5,729 bases of DNA from Candidatus Minthomonas equi (GTDB lineage Bacteria; Bacteroidota; Bacteroidia; Bacteroidales; UBA932): contig JAGHUZ010000083.1 of assembly GCA_018064575.1 (NCBI GenBank), forward strand, positions 1 to 5,729, given 5' to 3'. Position 1 is the stretch's first letter. The number at the start of each line of letters is the position of its first letter. This document shows positions 1-5,729 of the stretch, piece by piece. Below the pieces are notes generated by a model. It was not told the origin of the DNA. It searched no databases and saw only the letters and a list, made by a program, of their open reading frames with translations. Position numbers and translations under genes: made by a program.

Positions 1-459
1 CTTCTATACACCTATTACCATCCCTTATGGGGATATATCGGATACTTCGGTATTCAGACAGGTATCAGATATACCAAGTTCGGATTCACTTCCGACATCG
101 ATATTCCTAATTTTTTCGAGAACGTAACCACTCTCCAACTTCCCGTTCTTTCCGCCTTTCACTTCGACATAGGAAAGCATTTCAGGATATTCGTCAATCT
201 GGGACCATACGTCGGATACCGCCTTTCCACCACGAAGGAGGAAGGATGGGACTGTTTTGACAAGCGCTTTGAATATGGAATCGAGGGACTGGGCGGCTTC
301 GGACTGCGTTTCGGCCGCTTCGAAATCCACCTCGGAGCCGGTTACCAATACTGCTTCGGATTCCTATTTGACCCCGAAAAATTCAGCAGCACCTCCTGGC
401 TTTATGCTCATCCCCACTCGCTTAACCTGAGCTGCGGCTTACATTATAAATTGAAATAA
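1..459 (+). CDS. Outer-membrane beta-barrel protein, PorT/OMP_b-brl_2-like (3' part only)
   Basis: The frame is open from the first base to the TAA at 457-459 and gives 152 residues; the start and any signal peptide lie upstream of the window. The peptide is an alternation of short amphipathic strands rich in aromatic residues and glycine (for example YIGYFGIQTGIRYTKFGF, FRIFVNLGPYVGYRL, FEIHLGAGYQYCFG), separated by polar turns, and it ends in a last strand, LNLSCGLHYKLK. Such paired hairpins, with a 'lpvl..f...' strand followed by 'vnlGpyvgy', are characteristic of the small outer-membrane barrels of Bacteroidota grouped as PorT-like or OMP_b-brl_2. It should therefore sit in the outer membrane; no substrate or partner can be inferred. 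The stop lies only 2 bases before the ispG start, so the two are probably co-transcribed. Frame and coding status are convincing; the family is assigned from strand pattern rather than from a catalytic motif. Confidence 0.68.
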   Translation, partial: LLYTYYHPLWGYIGYFGIQTGIRYTKFGFTSDIDIPNFFENVTTLQLPVLSAFHFDIGKHFRIFVNLGPYVGYRLSTTKEEGWDCFDKRFEYGIEGLGGFGLRFGRFEIHLGAGYQYCFGFLFDPEKFSSTSWLYAHPHSLNLSCGLHYKLK

Positions 460-461
460 AG

Positions 462-1763
462 ATGAAATATATTTCCGCGGACATAAAAGGAGTTAAAATC
501 GGTCACGGTCACCCTTGTGTAATACAGAGTATGTGCAATGTCGATACCAACGACATCGATTCCGCCGTTTCACAATGCCGTGCACTTCACGATGCCGGTT
601 CCCAGCTCATCCGCCTTACCACACAGGGACTTCGTGAAGTCGAATCCCTTAAACAAATCAAAACCAGACTTCATTCACTGGGGATATCCACCCCATTGGT
701 GGCAGATATTCATTTCAACAGTGACGCCGCCCTGGCAGCAGCGTCAGTGGCAGATAAAGTGAGAATAAATCCGGGCAATTTTCACAGGGACCACGAACAG
801 GCTTGCATCCAATTCAGAAAATTCCTAAAAATCTGTCGGGATAATGATACTGCCGTCAGAATCGGAATCAACCACGGTTCTCTCGGGGCACGGATAACGG
901 AAAAATACGGCAATACTCCTGAAGGAATGATGGAGGCCATTTGGGAATGGGTGGGTATGTGTCAGGAAGAGCATTTCGAGAACATAGTGCTTTCACTCAA
1001 AGCTAGCAGCGTTCCCGTGATGGTGAAGGCATACCGCCTTCTTTACCGAAGGATGACGGAAAACGGGGTGATTTATCCACTCCACGTAGGGGTTACAGAG
1101 GCCGGCAACGGAGATATGGGACGAATCAAATCAGCGGCAGGCACCGCCACTCTGCTTCGAGAAGGCATAGGAGACACCATCCGCATATCCCTTACTGAGA
1201 ACCCGGTAAAAGAAATTCCAGTGGCTGCAAGAGTGGCCGCCTACATTGCCGAAGGCAGGAATCCCCTGCTTAAAGACGGAACTTTCAGGGTAGATGCTTC
1301 CACTTGGGAAGATTTCATTATCGATGCAGCCTGTGCCATCGGTCCCTCTCTTTTGGACCGTACTGCGGATGATTTCACCCTCAGCGGTTCCGTGAACGGA
1401 AAAGAACTCAGCGAAGAGAAAATCAACTCTTTCAAGAATGACATAATGCAGGCCACCAAAAGACGCATAACTCAGTGCGAATATATCGCTTGTCCCTCCT
1501 GCGGGCGCACCCTATATGACATCGAGACCGTTTTCTCTGAGGTCAAAAGGCGCACTTCCCAGCTCAAGGGCCTGACCATAGCGGTGATGGGATGCATCGT
1601 CAACGGCCCCGGGGAAATGGCTGACGCCGACTACGGATACGTAGGAGAAGGCCACGGGAAAGTCACCCTATACCGTGGCAAGGAAGCTGTTCTGCGCTCG
1701 ATACCCCAGACTGAGGCCATCGATAAACTCCTTGCTCTCATAGAATCCGACAAAAACAAATGA
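462..1763 (+). CDS. ispG: 4-hydroxy-3-methylbut-2-en-1-yl diphosphate synthase IspG (GcpE), shortened long-type form
   Basis: IspG is the cytosolic [4Fe-4S] enzyme that reductively converts methylerythritol cyclodiphosphate to HMBPP, the penultimate step of the MEP isoprenoid pathway. The 433-residue product has an N-terminal TIM-barrel part (about 10-255) with IQSM (21-24), PLVADIHFN (78-86), KVRINPGN (99-106), RIGINHGSLG (133-142), HVGVTEAG (208-215) and GIGDTIRISL (235-244). The C-terminal reductase-like domain (about 335-433) carries the cluster ligands C344 and C347 (ACPSCGR), C378 (MGCIVNGPGE) and E385, spaced as in E. coli C270/C273/C305/E312. The TTQGLREVESL segment (53-63) and SLKASSVPVMVKAYRLL (178-194) are typical of the long plant/Chlamydia/Bacteroidota type. 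Those proteins are about 600 residues because a second barrel-like domain is inserted before the cluster domain; here only about 85 residues join the two parts. All ligands are intact, so activity is expected. The start follows the upstream stop after 2 bases; the N-terminus lacks the RRKS-like lead seen in many homologues. Confidence 0.96.
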   Translation: MKYISADIKGVKIGHGHPCVIQSMCNVDTNDIDSAVSQCRALHDAGSQLIRLTTQGLREVESLKQIKTRLHSLGISTPLVADIHFNSDAALAAASVADKVRINPGNFHRDHEQACIQFRKFLKICRDNDTAVRIGINHGSLGARITEKYGNTPEGMMEAIWEWVGMCQEEHFENIVLSLKASSVPVMVKAYRLLYRRMTENGVIYPLHVGVTEAGNGDMGRIKSAAGTATLLREGIGDTIRISLTENPVKEIPVAARVAAYIAEGRNPLLKDGTFRVDASTWEDFIIDAACAIGPSLLDRTADDFTLSGSVNGKELSEEKINSFKNDIMQATKRRITQCEYIACPSCGRTLYDIETVFSEVKRRTSQLKGLTIAVMGCIVNGPGEMADADYGYVGEGHGKVTLYRGKEAVLRSIPQTEAIDKLLALIESDKNK

Positions 1764-2728
1764 TACTGCTTTTCATCAAATTAATCCTCGGCCTTGTACT
1801 GATTCTTTTCGGTGCCGATTACCTCGTTGAAGGGACATCTTCAGTGGCCCGCCGCTTCGGCATCTCCGAATTCGTCGTGGGTATGACCATTGTGGGCATC
1901 GGTACATCCACACCTGAAATGGTGGTCAGTTTTATCGCATCCATCAACGGCAATCCCGATATCGCCGTCGGCAATATCGTCGGATCCAATATAGCCAATG
2001 TATTCCTAATCCTCGGAGTCACCACCCTGGTCTCCCCCATTGCGCTGACGCGCAATAATCTGCGCCGCGACATACCCATCTGTCTGACAGCATCCCTGCT
2101 GCTGTTCGTCTTCGGGATGGACAGAATACTCTTCGGTGGTCAGGTAAATACCATTTCCAGAATCGAAGGAGTCGTTTTTCTGTTCGCTTTTATACTCTTT
2201 ATGATTTATTCTTTCCGCAGCGGTACACAAGTGGAAGATGTTCCACAGGAAGAAAAAAAAGACACCACTGAGCGTTCGATGTGGCTCTCGACCATATTTA
2301 TCGCCGGAGGACTGTGCGGACTGATTTTCGGAGGACGTCTTTTCGTCCATTCAGGCAGTGCCATCGCTTCATCATTAGGAGTTTCGGATGCGTTCATCGG
2401 CATCACCGTAATGGCTCTTGGAACCTCCCTTCCGGAACTCGCGGCTTCAGTGGTGGCAGCACTTAAAGGAAAGGGGCAGATGGCGCTCGGAAACATAGTC
2501 GGCTTCAACATTTCCAACATTCTGCTCATTCTCGGCGGGGCATCCATTATCAGTCCCCTCACGATGAGCAATATCACACTCCTCGATATGCTGATGATGG
2601 TATTCTCCACATTGGTATTGTTTCTGGCCAATACGACCTTCGGAAAAGCAAAAATCGACCGCATCGAAGGTGGATTCTTCATCGCGATTTATTCAGCATA
2701 CATCTTTTACCTGTCAATCAACCTATAA
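1760..2728 (+). CDS. CaCA-family Na+/Ca2+ (cation) antiporter, YrbG-like
   Basis: This 322-residue inner-membrane protein of about ten hydrophobic segments belongs to the calcium/cation antiporter superfamily, whose members exchange Ca2+ for Na+ (or K+/H+). It shows the family's inverted duplication. Repeat alpha-1 has GTSTPEM (48-54, E53) followed by GNIVGSNIAN (71-80, S76 and N80). Repeat alpha-2 has GTSLPEL (221-227, E226) followed by GNIVGFNISN (244-253). The two halves are joined by a charged loop of about 25 residues (151-175). E53 and E226 correspond to the Ca2+-binding E54 and E213 of the Methanocaldococcus exchanger NCX_Mj. In alpha-2, F249 occupies the place of S236 and N253 that of D240, so the Na+ sites are altered and the exchanged ions should not be assumed. 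Length is normal for YrbG-type proteins. The ATG overlaps the ispG stop (ATGA, 1760-1763), implying translational coupling. No functional link to IspG is evident. Confidence 0.93.
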   Translation: MILLFIKLILGLVLILFGADYLVEGTSSVARRFGISEFVVGMTIVGIGTSTPEMVVSFIASINGNPDIAVGNIVGSNIANVFLILGVTTLVSPIALTRNNLRRDIPICLTASLLLFVFGMDRILFGGQVNTISRIEGVVFLFAFILFMIYSFRSGTQVEDVPQEEKKDTTERSMWLSTIFIAGGLCGLIFGGRLFVHSGSAIASSLGVSDAFIGITVMALGTSLPELAASVVAALKGKGQMALGNIVGFNISNILLILGGASIISPLTMSNITLLDMLMMVFSTLVLFLANTTFGKAKIDRIEGGFFIAIYSAYIFYLSINL

Positions 2729-2742
2729 AACACATTCATATT

Positions 2743-4059
2743 ATGAAACGAATACTCAGCATCATCATTCTCATCAGTATGGGCTCACTGCTGATGGCAC
2801 AAGAAGGTTACACTCCATCCGAAAGCAATGTCGAATATCGTAAATTCGTCAAAAACGCCCGTCTCGGAATTTTCATTCACTGGGGAATCTATTCTATGCT
2901 CGGTGACGGAGAATGGGTTCTCAACAATCAGAATATTAATTACAAAGAATATGAAAAACTTGCAGGAGGATTTTTCCCGAGCAAGTTCAATGCAGATGAA
3001 TGGATAGCCGCTTTCAAGGATGCCGGTGCCGAATACATCACATTTACATCCCGTCATCACGACGGATTTTCGATGTGGAAATCAAAGGTCAATCCCTATA
3101 ATATTTTCGATGCCACCCCTTTTCATCGTGACATCATAGGTGAATTGGCTTCTGCCTGCCGGAGACAGGATTTCAAACTTCATCTCTATTTCTCCCATCT
3201 TGACTGGTCCCGCGAAGACTATTGGCCTCTGGGAAACACAGGTCACAATGCCGGTCGTCCCGAAGGAAATGAAGGAAGCTGGCGCTCCTACAAGAAATAT
3301 ATGGATGATATGCTCACCGAACTCCTTACACAGTACGGTCCTATCGGATGTATCTGGTTCGATGGAGTCTGGGACAAATGCCAAGGTCATCGCGAACGGG
3401 CAGACAGCACCTGGGGGCTGTCCCATCAGTATGAACTGATACATTCCCTTCAACCGGCCTGTCTGGTAGCAGACAACCATCATATGCAGCCCTTCCCCGG
3501 TGAAGACCTGCAGATATTCGAACAGGATATTCCCGGAGAAAATACCACCGGTTTCGGAGACGGACAGCAAATCAGCACCGTCATTCCCGTAGAGTCCTGC
3601 ATCACTATGAATAATTCCTGGGGTTACTGTATCGGTGACAAGGATTATAAATCCATCGACAAGGTAATAAGACTCATAGTACGCGCTGCAGGGAAGGATG
3701 CCAACGTCCTTCTGAACATCGGTCCCCGCCCGGACGGATGTCTGCCTGTGGAAGCTATGGAACTTCTTCGCCAGCTTGGAGACTGGATGCGCGCCTACGG
3801 CAATGAAGCCATCAAGGGTACCGACGGAGGTTTCTATCCCGAACAGGAATGGGGTCTGGTAACAAGAAAGGGCAACACTCTCTACGTTCATATTCTGAAT
3901 CCCGTCGAGAACATAACACTCCCCTTCGCCAAAGCCAGAAAGGTGACTACATTTGACGGCAAACCCATCAAATTTACCAGTGGAAAGAGCGAAACTTCTT
4001 TCACTGTTCCTATGAGGGCTGAAGGACTGACAGACCAGATTATCAAAATAGAACTCTAA
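2743..4059 (+). CDS. Secreted alpha-L-fucosidase, glycoside hydrolase family 29
   Basis: GH29 enzymes are retaining exo-hydrolases that release alpha-L-fucose from glycans such as mucin or plant oligosaccharides. The 438-residue precursor begins with a signal peptide (KR, then a hydrophobic run to about residue 19, probable cleavage LLMA|QE). There is no lipobox cysteine, so a periplasmic or secreted location is inferred. The catalytic barrel (about 30-355) shows GIFIHWGIYS (42-51), the fucose-contacting SRHHDGF (103-109), and IWFDG (204-208), in which D207 is the expected nucleophile. VESCITMNNSWGY (283-295) and LLNIGPRPDG (323-332) follow. The acid/base residue is poorly conserved in this family; E284 fits the position reported for human FUCA1, with E260 as alternative. 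A small beta-sandwich typical of the family occupies about 360-438. Length is normal and no catalytic motif is missing. Unlike many Bacteroidota fucosidases, it has no SusC/SusD, sulfatase or other hydrolase genes within the window. It starts 14 bases after the antiporter stop. Linkage preference cannot be read from the sequence. Confidence 0.95.
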   Translation: MKRILSIIILISMGSLLMAQEGYTPSESNVEYRKFVKNARLGIFIHWGIYSMLGDGEWVLNNQNINYKEYEKLAGGFFPSKFNADEWIAAFKDAGAEYITFTSRHHDGFSMWKSKVNPYNIFDATPFHRDIIGELASACRRQDFKLHLYFSHLDWSREDYWPLGNTGHNAGRPEGNEGSWRSYKKYMDDMLTELLTQYGPIGCIWFDGVWDKCQGHRERADSTWGLSHQYELIHSLQPACLVADNHHMQPFPGEDLQIFEQDIPGENTTGFGDGQQISTVIPVESCITMNNSWGYCIGDKDYKSIDKVIRLIVRAAGKDANVLLNIGPRPDGCLPVEAMELLRQLGDWMRAYGNEAIKGTDGGFYPEQEWGLVTRKGNTLYVHILNPVENITLPFAKARKVTTFDGKPIKFTSGKSETSFTVPMRAEGLTDQIIKIEL

Positions 4060-4067
4060 GCATATAA

Positions 4068-4388
4068 ATGTCAAGGCATAAAAAAGAAAGGAAAATCCTG
4101 GAAAATATCACCGTCGAGACATTCGCGGCCGAAGGACGCTCTCTGGCCAGAATCGATGGGAAAGCCATTTTCGTTCCGCACACCATTCCGGGCGACATAG
4201 TCGATATACTGGTTACCAAAAACAAATCATCCTATATGGAAGGTACCGTATATAGGATGATTCAAGCTTCTCCGGATAGAATCACACCCCTATGCAGTCA
4301 TTACGGCGAATGCGGGGGCTGTAAATGGCAGTCAGTCCCTTATGAAATGCAGCTGCGTTTCAAGCACCGGCAGGTCATAGACAGTTGA
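4068..4388 (+). pseudogene. rlmD: N-terminal fragment of RlmD/TrmA-family 23S rRNA (uracil-5-)-methyltransferase (frameshifted)
   Basis: This is the first 106 residues of a gene that continues in another frame to 5617. After a basic leader (MSRHKKERK), residues about 10-65 form a TRAM-type RNA-binding beta barrel (GRSLARIDGKAIFVPHTIPGD). Residues 76-85, CSHYGECGGC, are the C-x5-C-x2-C cluster motif of the RumA/RlmD branch (C76, C82, C85), followed by KWQSVPYEMQLRFKHRQVID. The frame then hits TGA at 4386-4388, where family members continue with a 'Q-L-x-R-I-G' segment. On its own this piece has no methyltransferase domain and only three of the four [4Fe-4S] ligands. The start at 4068 follows the fucosidase stop by 8 bases (GCATATAA) and needs no alternative. 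Either the gene is inactivated, the base is missing from the assembly, or the two halves are made separately and associate. Confidence 0.85.
4380..4388 (+). other. Frameshift junction in rlmD, with overlapping stop and TTG start
   Basis: The bases GAC AGT TGA read D-S-stop in the upstream frame. In the downstream frame CAG TTG ACA CGC reads Q-L-T-R. Adding one C after GAC gives GAC CAG TTG ACA and restores V-I-D-Q-L-T-R-I-G, the continuation expected for this family, so a loss of one C from a CC pair is the simplest explanation. The upstream sequence ATA GAC AGT does not fit the X-XXY-YYZ pattern of a programmed -1 slip. The UUG-A overlap could in principle allow termination-reinitiation. Confidence 0.8.
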
Positions 4389-5617
4389 CACGCATAGGCC
4401 ACATCCGGCTTAACGGAGTCAGGGACATACTCGGTTCCAGGAAAATTTATGAATATCGGAACAAACTGGAATTTTCCTTCTCCGACAGACGATGGCTGTA
4501 TGACGGTGAAGACCCCGATATGGTCTTCGACCCTCACACACCGTTGAATCCGGCTGATTACCCAAACGGCTTCTCTCATAACCTCAAGGGGGGATATTCC
4601 CAGGTCAACACCCGCCCGGAAGGATTCAGTCTCGGCTTTCACAAAGAGGGATGTTTCGACAAAGTCCTTGACATCAAACACTGCCACCTGCAGCCCGAAC
4701 CATCTAATGAAATCCGTCTCTGGCTGAAACAATACGCCATTGACCACAAACTTAGTTTCTTCAACCTGCGCGAATGCGTCGGGTACCTCAGGAGCATCAT
4801 CATACGGAACAATTCCCGCGGAGATGTAATGACTGTGCTCTGCTTCGGGCTCGGAGCGAAAAAAGACATTGCCGCAAGGCTCGAATATAAAGAGGGAGAA
4901 CAGCCCATCAATGCCGCTGATGCTCTGATGAAAGCCCTGAAAGAGCGTTTCCCGCAAATCAAATCGCTCAATTATGTATTGAACGACAAGATGAATGACA
5001 CCATAGGGGAACTGCCCGTATTCACCTATTACGGTGATGACGCCATCTATCAGGAAATGGAGGACCTTAAGTTTAAAATCGGCCCCAAATCATTCTATCA
5101 GACGAATACGGAACAGGCATACGTTCTCTATTCCACTGTCCGTGAATTCTGCGATTTCAAAGGCGGAGAACGTGTCTATGACTTATATACCGGAACGGGT
5201 ACCATCGCACTCTTCGTGGCCCGTAGAGTTAAATCCGTAATAGGCATAGAATATGTGCCGGAAGCCATTGAAGATGCCAAAGCCAATGCTCGCCTGAACG
5301 GAATCGGAAACTGCGAGTTCCTATCCGGAGATATGAAGGACGTATTGACAGACGAATTCATCTCCTCCCACGGAGGTTCACCCGATGTCATCATTCTCGA
5401 CCCTCCACGTGCCGGGATTCATCCTGACGTAGCCCGCGTGATACTCAATGCACGGCCATCGAAAATCGTCTATGTCAGCTGTAATCCGGCTACACAGGCA
5501 CGCGACCTGGCCACACTCGATACCGACTATGAAGTCGTGGCTGTCCAAGCTGTGGATATGTTCCCCCATACGCATCACGTGGAAAATATAGTGGCCCTGC
5601 GCCGCCGTGACTTATAA
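4385..5617 (+). pseudogene. rlmD: C-terminal catalytic fragment of RlmD/TrmA-family 23S rRNA (uracil-5-)-methyltransferase
   Basis: This 410-residue frame holds the rest of the enzyme that transfers a methyl group from SAM to C5 of a uridine in 23S rRNA (U1939 for E. coli RlmD; the Bacteroidota target site cannot be told here). Visible elements, numbered from the TTG at 4385, are: YEYRNKLEFSF (22-32), part of the central domain; C100 in VLDIKHC, the fourth [4Fe-4S] ligand; KSFYQTN (235-241); the SAM-binding loop YDLYTGTGTIALFVA (265-279); IGIEYVPEAI (286-295); LDPPRAG (338-344); SCNPAT (365-370) with nucleophile C366; and HTHHVE (395-400) with the conserved base E400. Every catalytic residue is intact and no second break is seen, so decay is recent or absent. 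Joined to the upstream piece with one base restored, the protein would be 516 residues. TTG at 4385 is the only plausible independent start near the junction and it overlaps the upstream TGA. Downstream, mnmE follows after 12 bases. Confidence 0.87.
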
Positions 5618-5629
5618 TAACCGTGTAAT

Positions 5630-5729
5630 ATGGTAGAGAACAGATTTGATCAGACCATTTGTGCACAGGCTTCCGCATCCGGCCCGGGAGCCGTGTCGAT
5701 AATACGCATATCAGGTCCTGACACTTTCG
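5630..5729 (+). CDS. mnmE: tRNA modification GTPase MnmE (5' part only)
   Basis: Only the first 33 codons are inside the window. The peptide reads MVENRFDQTICAQASASGPG and then AVSIIRISGPDTF. It matches the conserved start of MnmE (TrmE/ThdF), where 'D-T-I-x-A-x-A-T-x-x-G-x-G-A-I-x-I-I-R-x-S-G-x-x-A' opens the N-terminal formyl-THF-binding domain. MnmE, with MnmG, builds the cmnm5 group on U34 of certain tRNAs in the cytosol. The G-domain and the C-terminal cysteine motif lie beyond the window, so completeness cannot be judged. The ATG follows the methyltransferase stop by 12 bases (TAACCGTGTAAT), with no Shine-Dalgarno box, as is usual in Bacteroidota. The neighbouring gene is also an RNA-modification gene, which fits a housekeeping cluster. 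Confidence 0.9.
   Translation, partial: MVENRFDQTICAQASASGPGAVSIIRISGPDTF

Noticed and set aside
25..348. A 107-codon minus-strand open frame at the left edge
   Set aside because: The plus strand here is open to the window edge and encodes a coherent beta-barrel pattern; the antisense peptide is low-complexity acidic with no family resemblance.
361..378. TATTTG upstream of ispG as a Bacteroidetes -7 promoter box
   Set aside because: The consensus TAnnTTTG needs two bases between TA and TTTG and a TTTG element about 20 bases upstream; neither is present, and the site lies inside the barrel gene.
2206..2682. A 158-codon minus-strand open frame opposite the antiporter
   Set aside because: It mirrors the alpha-2 half of the antiporter codon by codon; the conserved motifs are on the plus strand and no start signal supports the minus strand.
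3082..4074. A 330-codon open frame on the minus strand opposite the fucosidase
   Set aside because: It lies entirely against a gene with clear GH29 motifs on the plus strand, its translation shows no recognisable family or domain order, and long antisense frames arise readily from this codon usage.
4376..4388. Programmed -1 ribosomal frameshifting in rlmD
   Set aside because: The bases before the stop (ATA GAC AGT) form no slippery heptamer, and no obvious strong stem-loop was seen directly downstream by eye; a lost base is simpler.
4340..4957. A 205-codon minus-strand open frame spanning the rlmD break
   Set aside because: It covers the rlmD junction but the plus-strand halves match one protein family on both sides; the minus-strand product has no recognisable features.

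Overview
The window looks like a stretch of Bacteroidota chromosome, most likely order Bacteroidales. The evidence is a PorT-type outer-membrane beta-barrel remnant, an IspG with the sequence style of the Bacteroidota/Chlamydia/plant branch, a secreted GH29 alpha-L-fucosidase ending its signal peptide in a typical LLMA-QE site, and the absence of Shine-Dalgarno-like boxes at the gene starts. The genus cannot be fixed from the sequence; a Rikenellaceae-like gut lineage is only a guess.

All genes are on the + strand and packed almost without gaps. They are: the 3' end of an outer-membrane barrel gene (1-459); ispG (462-1763); a CaCA-family Na+/Ca2+ antiporter (1760-2728, overlapping ispG by 4 bases); a GH29 alpha-L-fucosidase (2743-4059); an RlmD/TrmA-family 23S rRNA m5U methyltransferase split into two reading frames (4068-4388 and 4385-5617); and the 5' end of mnmE (5630-5729). 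The largest gap between genes is 14 bases. I see no internal terminator, no recognisable Bacteroidetes promoter (TTTG / TAnnTTTG), no RNA gene, no CRISPR, no insertion sequence and no stretch over 300 bases without a gene. The arrangement suggests one transcript, although the genes do not form one pathway: isoprenoid synthesis, cation homeostasis, glycan hydrolysis, rRNA modification and tRNA modification.

I do not see a new biological system here; most of this is ordinary core chromosome. Three details deserve a second look. The rRNA methyltransferase is broken by what looks like loss of one C at about 4382, leaving a UUG start overlapping the UGA stop. IspG (433 aa) keeps both ends of the long-type protein but has lost most of the central insert domain. 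The antiporter has Phe in place of the nearly invariant Ser of its second alpha-repeat GSN motif.
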